A stretch of 64,000 nt of DNA from Streptomyces malaysiensis subsp. samsunensis (GTDB lineage Bacteria > Actinomycetota > Actinomycetes > Streptomycetales > Streptomycetaceae), in the NCBI RefSeq assembly GCF_024519315.1, contig NZ_JANIIC010000023.1, positions 62,001 to 126,000 on the forward strand. Reading direction: 5' to 3'. The notes under the pieces are model-generated. The model was not told where the DNA came from. It saw only the letters and a program-made list of their open reading frames with translations, and searched no databases. The position numbers and the translations under genes were made by a program. How positions within the stretch are numbered: position 1 is the first letter of the stretch; every line of letters starts with the position of its first letter. Shown in pieces: positions 1 through 6,607 of the stretch.

Positions 1-752
1 GACCGCACCCCGTCCTTACGGGCCCACGCCAGCGCGTCCGAGGACACATGGCGCGCCCCCAGCGAGTCCGCCGCCACCGAGTCCACCGGCACATCGACCA
101 CCGCACCGGCCTCCAGCGCGGCGTTCAGGGCCCGGCTCCCGTACGGCTCCACGGCGACGACCCCCACCCCGTGCTCCAGGGCGGACACCGCGACACCGGT
201 GAACAGCCCGCCGCCCCCGACCGCCACCACCACGGTGTCCAGGTCGGGCCGGGCCCGGAGGATCTCCTCCATCACGGTGCCCGCCCCGGCGGCGATCAGC
301 GGGTGGTCATACGCGTGCGAGAGCAGCGCGCCGGTCTCGGCGGCGTGCTTCTGCGCGGCATCCCGCGCATCGGCGTACTCGGTGCCGATCTGATGGACCT
401 CGGCACCGAGCCGGCGCAGCCGGTCGACCTTCACCGGGGGAGCGGTCTCGGGCACGAACACGGTGGCGGGCACGGAGTGCCGTGCGGCCGCCCAGGCACA
501 CGCCAGCCCGGCGTTTCCGCCCGACGCGATGACGACACCCGTGCCGGGCAGGGTGCCCGCCTCCCGGTGGGCCCTGGTGAAGTTGAACGCGCCGCGCGCC
601 TTGAAGGTGCCGGTGTACTGGAGGAACTCCAGGGCCAGCCATCCCTCGGCCGCACCCCACGTCCCCTGCTCCACCGGCGCGAGCGCCACGGGCCGGATAT
701 GTCCCGCGGCCCGCTGGGCCGCGGCTCGTACGTCTTCGATGGAAAGAGTCAC
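1..752 (-). CDS. Threonine/serine dehydratase, PLP-dependent (partial)
   Basis: Fold-type II PLP enzyme that should deaminate threonine or serine to a 2-oxo acid. The 250 visible residues start at a GTG (750-752) and run off the window start, so the C-terminus is missing. The PLP lysine is Lys51 in TFKARGA, the substrate loop is SGGN at about 77-80, and a Gly-rich phosphate-binding loop GGGGLF lies near 180. These match catabolic dehydratases of about 310 residues. There is no Shine-Dalgarno; a TACAGT -10 element ends 6 nt before the GTG, which suggests a leaderless mRNA. The gene is divergent from a TetR regulator only 35 bp away, which probably controls it. A biosynthetic IlvA is less likely because of the short N-terminus, but the substrate is not proven. 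Confidence 0.88.
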   Translation of the reverse strand, partial: MTLSIEDVRAAAQRAAGHIRPVALAPVEQGTWGAAEGWLALEFLQYTGTFKARGAFNFTRAHREAGTLPGTGVVIASGGNAGLACAWAAARHSVPATVFVPETAPPVKVDRLRRLGAEVHQIGTEYADARDAAQKHAAETGALLSHAYDHPLIAAGAGTVMEEILRARPDLDTVVVAVGGGGLFTGVAVSALEHGVGVVAVEPYGSRALNAALEAGAVVDVPVDSVAADSLGARHVSSDALAWARKDGVR

Positions 753-787
753 TGAAACACTGTAACAACCACTGGTACGCTCGGGTC
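753..787. promoter_or_regulatory. Overlapping divergent leaderless promoters
   Basis: This 35-bp gap separates two divergent GTG starts. On the minus strand TACAGT (759-764) lies exactly 6 nt before the dehydratase GTG. On the plus strand TACGCT (776-781) lies exactly 6 nt before the TetR GTG, with a weak CTGAAA (752-757) 18 nt upstream as -35. Neither start has a Shine-Dalgarno. Both transcripts are therefore predicted to begin at or next to the start codon, and any operator must sit within the two promoters. Inference from spacing only. Confidence 0.55.
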
Positions 788-1441
788 GTGCGAAGCAACC
801 GGGACCGAGCCGATCAGCCCACCCTGGAGGCCATCGCCGAGGCGGCCCTGTCCGTCGTCGACGACGAGGGGCCCGAGGCGCTGAGCTTCCGCAGGGTGGC
901 GCAGCTGCTGGGGGTCTCCCACGCCACGGTCTTCCGCCGCTGCGGCGACTTCGACGGTCTGGTGAACGCGTGCGCGGACCGGCTGGCCGCGCGGATGCCG
1001 CTGGTGGGGCAGGACCTGGACTGGGCCACCGCCACCGAGACCCGCTTCTCCGCGTTCTACGAGGTGCTGATCGAGCATCCCGGTCTTGTGGCGCTGCGCT
1101 CGGGCCGCGCCTGGTGGGGCCCGCATCTGCTGAGCCGCCTGGTGGAGCCGCAGCTGGCACACAGCGTCGCCGCCGGAATGACACCCGACGCGGCGATCCG
1201 GGTCTACCGGCGGCTGTATCTGCTCACTCTCGGCGCCGTCGCCTTCGTCGACCACCGCGACGTGAAGAAGGTGCGCTCCGCCGCGCGTACGGCGCTCGCC
1301 GCGCTGGACCCCGAGGACTTCCCGGCCCTCACCGGCAACCTCGCCGTCGTCCTGCCCGCGCTGACCGACCACGAGGTCTACCACGGCGCGCTGCGGCAGT
1401 TGATCGACGCCTCCGCGTCGGCCTGCCTCGGCGGACGGTGA
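788..1441 (+). CDS. TetR-family transcriptional regulator
   Basis: One-component repressor of 217 residues, the usual TetR length. The N-terminal helix-turn-helix spans about residues 12-58 (pattern FRRVAQLLGVSHATVFRR); the remaining two thirds is helical and would be the ligand-binding and dimer domain. The GTG start lacks a ribosome site but sits 6 nt after a TACGCT -10 box, so it is probably leaderless. Its position back to back with the dehydratase suggests that it represses that gene and itself. The ligand cannot be predicted. It is convergent with htpG across a strong shared hairpin. Confidence 0.9.
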   Translation: MRSNRDRADQPTLEAIAEAALSVVDDEGPEALSFRRVAQLLGVSHATVFRRCGDFDGLVNACADRLAARMPLVGQDLDWATATETRFSAFYEVLIEHPGLVALRSGRAWWGPHLLSRLVEPQLAHSVAAGMTPDAAIRVYRRLYLLTLGAVAFVDHRDVKKVRSAARTALAALDPEDFPALTGNLAVVLPALTDHEVYHGALRQLIDASASACLGGR

Positions 1442-1452
1442 CCGACACGAAG

Positions 1453-1480
1453 CGGGGCGGGCCCGAGTGGGCCCGCCCCG
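1453..1480. terminator. Bidirectional terminator between tetR and htpG
   Basis: A perfect 12-bp GC-only inverted repeat (CGGGGCGGGCCC and its complement) with a 4-nt loop lies between the convergent 3' ends. It has no U-tract, as is usual for Streptomyces hairpin terminators, and can serve both strands. Confidence 0.8.
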
Positions 1481-1498
1481 CGTCACGCCGAGGCGTGG

Positions 1499-3439
1499 CT
1501 AGAGCGTCTGCTGCACCCGCTCCGCCACCAGCTTGATGAAGCGCGACGGATCGCTCAGCTCACCGCCCTCGGCGAGCAGCGCCATGCTGTGGAGCAGCTC
1601 GGCCGTCTCCGCGAGCCCGCTGTCGTCCTTGCGCTCGGCGTGGGCCTTGCGCAACCCGCTGACCAGCGGATGGGTGGGGTTGATCTCCAGAATGCGCTTG
1701 ATCTGGGGCATGCTCTGGCCCATGGAGCGATAGATGTTCTCCAGGGCCGGGGTGACATCGAAGGTGTCACCCACGATGCAGGCCGGGGAGGTGGTCAGCC
1801 GTGAGGACAGCCGAACCTCCTTGACCTGCTCGCTCAGCGTCGTCGTCATCCAGGAGAGCAACTCGGCGAAGTCCTTCTGCCGCTGCTCCCGCTCGGCCTC
1901 CGCCTCCTCGTCCTTCTCGTCCTGGGAGTCGAGATCGACCTGGCCCTTGGCGATGGAACGGAGCTGCTTGCCGTCGAACTCCGGCACGGCGTCGACCCAC
2001 AGCTCGTCGATGGGGTCGGTGAGGAGGAGCACCTCGAAGCCCTTGTCCCGGAACGCCTCCATATGGGGCGAACTCTCCACGATCGACCGGGACTCGCCGG
2101 TCATGTAGTAGATGTGCTCCTGCCCGTCCTTCATGCGCTCGACGTAACCGCGCAGCGTGGTCGGTTGCTCGGCGTCATGGGTCGAGGCGAAGGAACACAC
2201 TTCGAGGATCGCCTCGCGGTTCTCCAGGTCGCCGAGGAGACCTTCCTTGAGGACGCGGCCGAATTCCTTCCAGAAGGTCGCGTAGCGCTCCGCGTCGGAG
2301 GACATGATGTCCTTCACCGTGGAGAGCACCTTCTTCACCAGACGCCGCCGCATCAGCTGAATCTGGCGGTCCTGCTGAAGGGTTTCCCGCGAGACGTTCA
2401 GCGAGAGGTCCGCCGCGTCCACCACGCCCTTGATGAAGCGGAGGTATTCCGGCATCAGCGCTTCGCAGTCGTCCATGATGAAGACGCGCTTGACATAGAG
2501 CTGAACCCCCCGCTTGCGGTCCTGCATATACAGGTCCTGCGGTGCGCGGGCCGGAATGAAGAGCAGCGACTGGTATTCGAAGGTGCCCTCCGCCTGCATG
2601 CGGATGGTCTCGAGCGGATCGGCCCAGTCATGGCTGATGTGCTTGTAGAACTCGTGGTATTCCTCGTCGGTGACCTCGCCCTTGGGACGGGCCCACAGCG
2701 CCTTCATCGAGTTCACGGTCTCGAGCTCGGGCGCCTTCTCCTCGCCTTCCTCCGCCTCGTCCTCCGCCGTGGCCGGGGGCTGGGCGGGGGCCATCCTGAT
2801 GGGCCAGGTGATGAAATCCGAGTGCTGTTTGACGATTTCCCGGATCTTCCACGGCGAGGCGTAGTCGTAGAGGTGGTCCTCGGTGTCCTCCGGCTTGAGC
2901 CGCATCGTGACGGAGGTGCCCTGGGGCGCGTCGTCGACCGGCTCGATCGTGTAGGTGCCCGCGCCGCTGGAGACCCAGCGGGTGCCCTGGCTCTCCCCCG
3001 CGTGACGGGTCACCAGGGTCACCTCGTCGGCCACCATGAAGCTGGAGTAGAAGCCCACCCCGAACTGCCCGATGAGGTCCGCGGAGGCGGCCGCGTCCTT
3101 CGACTCCCGCAGCTCCTTGAGGAATTTGGCGGTGCCGGAGTTCGCGATCGTGCCGATGAGCTCCACGACTCCGTCATGCGACATGCCGATGCCGTTGTCG
3201 CGGACGGTCAGTGTGCGCGACTCCTGGTCGATCTCGATGGCGATATGGAGATCAGAGGTGTCCGCCTGAAGGCTTTCGTCACGCAGCGATTCGAGGCGCA
3301 GTCTGTCCAGCGCGTCGGAAGCGTTGGAGATGAGCTCCCGCAAGAAGACGTCCTTGTTCGAGTAGATCGAATGGATCATCAACTGGAGAAGCTGCCGCGC
3401 CTCGACCTGAAACTCGAAAGTCTCGACCCCTGTAGTCAA
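1499..3439 (-). CDS. htpG: HSP90-family molecular chaperone HtpG
   Basis: Cytosolic ATP-dependent chaperone dimer, 646 residues, close to bacterial HtpG length. The N-terminal GHKL ATPase begins VETFEFQVEARQLL and carries ELISNASDAL (ATP/Mg-binding Glu and Asn), DNGIGM and GQFGVGFYS (ATP lid). The middle domain contains the NVSRETLQ stretch with the catalytic-loop arginine, and the C-terminal dimerisation domain ends the protein. The start is a TTG (3437-3439) preceded by GAGGGG at good spacing; no ATG or GTG lies nearby in frame. The gene is monocistronic, ending at the hairpin shared with the TetR gene. No CIRCE or HAIR operator was recognised upstream. Confidence 0.97.
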   Translation of the reverse strand: MTTGVETFEFQVEARQLLQLMIHSIYSNKDVFLRELISNASDALDRLRLESLRDESLQADTSDLHIAIEIDQESRTLTVRDNGIGMSHDGVVELIGTIANSGTAKFLKELRESKDAAASADLIGQFGVGFYSSFMVADEVTLVTRHAGESQGTRWVSSGAGTYTIEPVDDAPQGTSVTMRLKPEDTEDHLYDYASPWKIREIVKQHSDFITWPIRMAPAQPPATAEDEAEEGEEKAPELETVNSMKALWARPKGEVTDEEYHEFYKHISHDWADPLETIRMQAEGTFEYQSLLFIPARAPQDLYMQDRKRGVQLYVKRVFIMDDCEALMPEYLRFIKGVVDAADLSLNVSRETLQQDRQIQLMRRRLVKKVLSTVKDIMSSDAERYATFWKEFGRVLKEGLLGDLENREAILEVCSFASTHDAEQPTTLRGYVERMKDGQEHIYYMTGESRSIVESSPHMEAFRDKGFEVLLLTDPIDELWVDAVPEFDGKQLRSIAKGQVDLDSQDEKDEEAEAEREQRQKDFAELLSWMTTTLSEQVKEVRLSSRLTTSPACIVGDTFDVTPALENIYRSMGQSMPQIKRILEINPTHPLVSGLRKAHAERKDDSGLAETAELLHSMALLAEGGELSDPSRFIKLVAERVQQTL

Positions 3440-3598
3440 CTGTTTCCCCTCGTGAGATAAGCGTCGACGCCGTCAAGCACAGTGCGTCATCAGCAGCTTA
3501 TCGAAGGTGAGGGGTGTCGAGCGGCCTTCCTGGCAGTATCGCGGACGGCCGCTCACGGGACACGGATCCGGTGGGCCGGGCGACGGGGCCGGTGCGCG

Positions 3599-3751
3599 TC
3601 AGCCGCCGCCGCGCACCGTACTCCAGTCCAGGGCCTCGGCGGCCTCCCGCTGGATTTCCTCCGCCGCCTCCCGGGCCTCGGCGGGGACATCGCCGTGCTC
3701 CGCCACGAGGCTGTCGTAGATCGGCACGAAGTCGGACTTGTCTGCGTTCAT
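3599..3751 (-). CDS. Small acidic hypothetical protein (50 aa)
   Basis: Short ORF with an ATG start and GAGGA 8-10 nt upstream, encoding 50 residues starting MNADKSDFVPIYDSLVAEHG and ending in WSTVRGGG. It is soluble, Glu/Ala-rich and predicted helical in the middle, with no signal peptide or membrane segment. Third codon positions are almost all G or C, which supports real coding. It stands alone between htpG and an oxidoreductase gene on the same strand and has its own upstream region, including a CRP-like palindrome. I do not recognise a family and assign no function. Confidence 0.6.
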   Translation of the reverse strand: MNADKSDFVPIYDSLVAEHGDVPAEAREAAEEIQREAAEALDWSTVRGGG

Positions 3752-3818
3752 GTGGCGCACTTCCTCGGTACGGATTCCGGGTCAGCCCCCGGCTACCCGA
3801 TCTGTTGGACAGACATGC

Positions 3819-3834
3819 TTTGACGTGGATCACA
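3819..3834. promoter_or_regulatory. CRP-like palindrome
   Basis: On the minus strand this reads TGTGATCCACGTCAAA, one base from the enterobacterial CRP consensus TGTGA-N6-TCACA. It lies about 70 bp upstream of the 50-residue gene. Streptomyces Crp uses related GTG-N6-CAC sites, so binding is possible but unproven. Confidence 0.3.
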
Positions 3835-3859
3835 CAGGGCCTCCGGGCGATCCACGGGT

Positions 3860-3885
3860 GCCCGGCGCGGTGGGACGCGCCGGGC
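3860..3885 (-). terminator. Hairpin terminator after the F420-type oxidoreductase
   Basis: Ten-bp arms GCCCGGCGCG and CGCGCCGGGC with a 6-nt loop, placed just past the oxidoreductase stop codon (3894-3896) on the minus strand. No U-tract. Confidence 0.7.
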
Positions 3886-3893
3886 GCCGGGGG

Positions 3894-4340
3894 TCAGTGC
3901 CCGGTGGGCGACTGATCCAGGACGAATACCGGGATCTGGCGGTCGGTCTTCGTCTGGTACTCGGCGTAGTCCGGGTACGCCTCGACCGCGCGCCCCCACC
4001 ACACGGCCTTCTCCTCGCCGGTGACCTCGCGCGCGGTCATGTCCTGCCGGATCGGGCCGTCCTGGAGCTCGACGCGGGGGTCGGCCAGGACGTTGTAGTA
4101 CCAGACCGGGTGTTTGGGGGAGCCGCCCAGCGAGGCGACGACGGCATAGGTGCCGTTGTGCTCCACCCGCATCAGCGGGGTTTTGCGGATCTTTCCGCTC
4201 TTCGCGCCCCGCGTCGTCAGAACGACCACGGGCAGGCCCCGCAAGGTCGTTCCCTCGAGGCCGCCGGAGCTCTCGATCAGGTCGACCTGATCGCGTACCC
4301 ACTTCTCCGGGCTCGGCTCGTACTCACCCTGCAACGGCAT
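3894..4340 (-). CDS. F420H2-dependent nitroreductase-family oxidoreductase (Ddn-like)
   Basis: A 148-residue split-barrel protein of the DUF385/deazaflavin-dependent nitroreductase family, near the length of mycobacterial Ddn (151). Family features are GLPVVVLTTRGAKSGKIRKTPLMRVEH (residues about 36-62 in two stretches), HPVWYYNVLADPRVEL and a C-terminal RQIPVFVLD strand. These proteins bind reduced F420 and reduce quinones or other electrophiles in the cytosol or at the membrane face. The ATG at 4338-4340 is chosen because GAGGGGAC lies upstream; an upstream in-frame start at 4406 would add a 22-residue tail unlike the family. Substrate unknown. Monocistronic. Confidence 0.85.
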   Translation of the reverse strand: MPLQGEYEPSPEKWVRDQVDLIESSGGLEGTTLRGLPVVVLTTRGAKSGKIRKTPLMRVEHNGTYAVVASLGGSPKHPVWYYNVLADPRVELQDGPIRQDMTAREVTGEEKAVWWGRAVEAYPDYAEYQTKTDRQIPVFVLDQSPTGH

Positions 4341-4470
4341 GATGTCCGTCCCCTCATCCCTTGTGCGAAGACTCGCCTGACGTCTCCCCGTGCCCATCCT
4401 CAACACGGGGAGTACGCGAGATCATCCCGACGGGCTCAGGCGCGTCGCGGCAGCGACACGGGGCGCGTCC

Positions 4471-4539
4471 GGGGGATGGCCGGGGGATATCTGAGGGAAG
4501 GCGAACGTCCGGGGGATGCCCCGGGGACCTTCGGGGGAT
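4471..4539 (+). repeat. Four GGGGGAT iterons
   Basis: GGGGGAT occurs at 4471, 4482, 4511 and 4533, that is at steps of 11, 29 and 22 bp, with a near copy at about 4568. The cluster lies 130-200 bp upstream of the F420-type oxidoreductase. It could be a set of binding sites on one helical face or a G-quadruplex-prone tract. Nothing else was recognised in the 4341-4960 gap apart from a doubtful 62-codon ORF and a terminator. Confidence 0.5.
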
Positions 4540-4544
4540 GTCGG

Positions 4545-4733
4545 TTACGCCGCCATGGGGCGCTGGTCGGGGGACGAGGCGGGGGCGGAGGAGGGGGTTT
4601 CCTTCTCGCCGTCCCGCTCCGCCGTGCGCTTCGACTCATCGGAGTGCCGTCCCTGAGGAGGGAAGGTCAGATCCGGTACGTCAACGACCGGCGGCAGATC
4701 GGGTGTGAGCAGTGGCTGCTCATTTCTGTCCAT
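4545..4733 (-). CDS. Possible small proline-rich protein (62 aa), doubtful
   Basis: An ATG-started ORF of 62 codons with a proline-rich N-terminal half (PLLTPDLPPVVDVPDLTFPP) and a charged, disordered C-terminal half. Third codon positions are mostly G or C but less strictly than in neighbouring genes. No convincing ribosome site precedes the ATG and no family is recognised. It could be a genuine small protein in an otherwise empty gap or chance. No modifying enzyme that would suggest a RiPP lies next to it. Confidence 0.25.
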   Translation of the reverse strand: MDRNEQPLLTPDLPPVVDVPDLTFPPQGRHSDESKRTAERDGEKETPSSAPASSPDQRPMAA

Positions 4734-4918
4734 GGCGAGCGGGTACCCAGGTGCCGCGCCCTCACCCTGCGATACCGGTCACAGTCGGACATGGCGGTCA
4801 GATCGGCGGTTCATGCCCGTGTTGGGGCAGGCCGTGGACGCTTCGGCGGTCTGCGAAGTGATCCACGGCCTGCCCCCGGCGCCGGCACACCGCCGCTGTA
4901 CGGCCGGTGCGCACCCCC

Positions 4919-4956
4919 GCGGCACACCGACCGCCGCATGGCGTCCGGTGTGCCGC
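4919..4956 (-). terminator. Terminator after the secreted DPBB-like protein
   Basis: Eleven-bp arms GCGGCACACCG and CGGTGTGCCGC enclose a 16-nt loop, 5 bp beyond the stop codon of the secreted protein gene on the minus strand. Confidence 0.65.
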
Positions 4957-4960
4957 CGGT

Positions 4961-5617
4961 TCAGCCCACGCGTTCGATGCGCGCGTTGCGGATCAGGAAT
5001 TTGCCCTGCTCGCGGACCTGCTCGAAGGCGGCGTTGTTCAGCAGGGCACAGCTGCCCGAGGTCGAGGTGACGGAGACGGTTGTCGACTTGTCGTTGTCCA
5101 GATTGGTCACCTTCAGCTTCGTGCCGACCGGGAACTGATTGCTGGAGGCGGCCGGGGCCCCGCCCTCACCGGACAAGGTGACGGTCGACCCCGCGCAGAC
5201 GACCTCGCCGGAGGCACCGGTGTCACCGGCGCCGGGATCCGGGGCCGCCTCCGAGGCGGGAGCCGAGGCCGAGGCGCCGCCATCGGCCGGGGCCTCCGCC
5301 CCGGCCTGGCCCGTGCCCTCGCCGACGGCGCACCCCGATGCCTGCTGCTTTCGCTTGATCTCCTCGATCACGGCCTGGCGATTGGCTATCCGCGCCTCCG
5401 ACTGCGCATCCGGATTGGCCCGCTGGTCCGCGATGAACTTCTCGTTGTTGGCCAGGGCCTGTTCCAGCCCGGTGCAGGCCGTGGAGGACTGTGCCGTGCC
5501 CTCGGTGCTGGCGTTGCTGGTGGCGGCCAGGACCCCGGCGCCGGTGCCCGCCAGTGCGAGCGAACCGACCAGCAGGCCGAGCTTCTTCTTGCCGCTGAGT
5601 GTCCTTCTGCGTGTCAT
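4961..5617 (-). CDS. Secreted protein with RlpA/DPBB-like C-terminal domain
   Basis: 218 residues. Residues 1-32 form a signal peptide (MTRRR, KKK, then a Leu/Ala-rich core ending in an Ala-rich cleavage region). Residues 45-95 are charged and helical (EQALANNEKF, EARIANRQAVIEEIKRK), 100-135 are an Ala/Gly/Pro linker, and 140-218 resemble a double-psi beta-barrel: FPVGTKLKVTNLDNDKS corresponds to the RlpA segment that sets the barrel, followed by ALLNNAAFEQV and IRNARIERVG. The usual catalytic Asp/His pair of lytic RlpA or expansins is not obvious, so a structural or binding role is likely. Four cysteines may pair outside the cell. A strong AAGGAG site supports the ATG. Exact family not certain. 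Confidence 0.7.
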   Translation of the reverse strand: MTRRRTLSGKKKLGLLVGSLALAGTGAGVLAATSNASTEGTAQSSTACTGLEQALANNEKFIADQRANPDAQSEARIANRQAVIEEIKRKQQASGCAVGEGTGQAGAEAPADGGASASAPASEAAPDPGAGDTGASGEVVCAGSTVTLSGEGGAPAASSNQFPVGTKLKVTNLDNDKSTTVSVTSTSGSCALLNNAAFEQVREQGKFLIRNARIERVG

Positions 5618-5750
5618 GTCGACTCCTTATTTCAAGCTGTCCGCCATCCCATACGGGCGGATGCCGGAGTCGTCTCATGACCGGCGGAAAGTTTTTTGGA
5701 TGAATGTGATTGAGAATTGAACCGTGCCGGGCCTGCCGGGTCGGACCTTA

Positions 5751-5788
5751 AAAGGGCCTTAAGGCTTCATGAAGCCTTAAGGCCCTTT
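5751..5788. terminator. 38-bp perfect palindrome, terminator
   Basis: Two 19-bp arms, AAAGGGCCTTAAGGCTTCA and its exact complement, meet without a loop. On the minus strand the palindrome is followed by TTTT, so it can terminate the dienelactone hydrolase transcript. It lies between two minus-strand genes. Confidence 0.8.
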
Positions 5789-5808
5789 CCGGGGACGAGC
5801 CGATTTCG

Positions 5809-6516
5809 TCAGCCCAGCCGCTCGTGCAGGAAGTCGAGCGTGCTCTGCCAGGCCGACACCGCGGATTCCGCGTGATAGGACGGCCGCTCGTCGTTGAAGA
5901 AGGCGTGACCCGCCGGATAGAGCCGGAAATCAGGCTGCACCCCGGACCCCTCCCGGATGGCCCGGCGCAGCTCCTCCAGACCGTCCAGCGGAATGGTGGT
6001 GTCCTTCTCCCCGAAATGGCCCAGGATGTCGGCCCGCAGACCGGAGAAGTCCGGCAGCTCGCCCTGGATGACGCCGTAGAAGGGCACCGCCGCGCCGACC
6101 CGGGAGTCGGTGGCGGCCAGATACAGCACAAAACCGCCGCCCATGCAGAATCCGACCGCCCCCACGGTGTCGGAGGTGACCTCGGGCCGGCCGAGGAGAT
6201 GGCCGACCGCCCCGGAGAGCAGCTCGACCCCACGTGCCACCGGCAGTTCCGCCATCATCCGGTACGCCTCTTCGGCGCTATGGGCGACGCTGCCCCCGTA
6301 CAGATCGGGCGCCAGCGCGACAAAGCCCTCGCGGGCCAGCCGGTCGGTGACATCGGCGATGTGGTGGTCCAGGCCCCACCACTCCTGAATGACGATCAAC
6401 CCCGGCCCCCGCCCGGAGGGCGGCAGCGCCAGATACCCGTGGGCGGTGGTTCCGGCGCTGGGGAAGGTGACGTGTCGACGGGCGGGGGAGCCGGTCGGCT
6501 TCGGGACCTCGGGCAT
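5809..6516 (-). CDS. Dienelactone hydrolase family protein
   Basis: Cytosolic alpha/beta hydrolase of about 235 residues, the usual length. The triad is visible as Cys in GFCMGG, Asp in GEKDTTIP and His in PAGHAFF; the conserved EWWGLDHH segment supplies the Glu that gates the cysteine. These enzymes open enol-lactones from aromatic degradation, but many actinobacterial members have unknown substrates. The ATG at 6514-6516 follows AGGAG by 10 nt; an in-frame ATG at 6561 would add 15 residues and lacks a ribosome site. It is transcribed alone, ending in the 38-bp palindrome. Confidence 0.87.
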   Translation of the reverse strand: MPEVPKPTGSPARRHVTFPSAGTTAHGYLALPPSGRGPGLIVIQEWWGLDHHIADVTDRLAREGFVALAPDLYGGSVAHSAEEAYRMMAELPVARGVELLSGAVGHLLGRPEVTSDTVGAVGFCMGGGFVLYLAATDSRVGAAVPFYGVIQGELPDFSGLRADILGHFGEKDTTIPLDGLEELRRAIREGSGVQPDFRLYPAGHAFFNDERPSYHAESAVSAWQSTLDFLHERLG

Positions 6517-6607
6517 GGGGGCATCGCTCCTGTCGTACCGATCGTCGCTGGTCCCACCCATCGTAGGGACGGCGCCGTGCCACCAGGGCGGCCGGTCAGG
6601 CCCTGGG

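Noticed and set aside
2063..3460. Long plus-strand open frame (465 codons) opposite htpG
   Set aside because: It is the antisense shadow of htpG, has no family features and no ribosome site.
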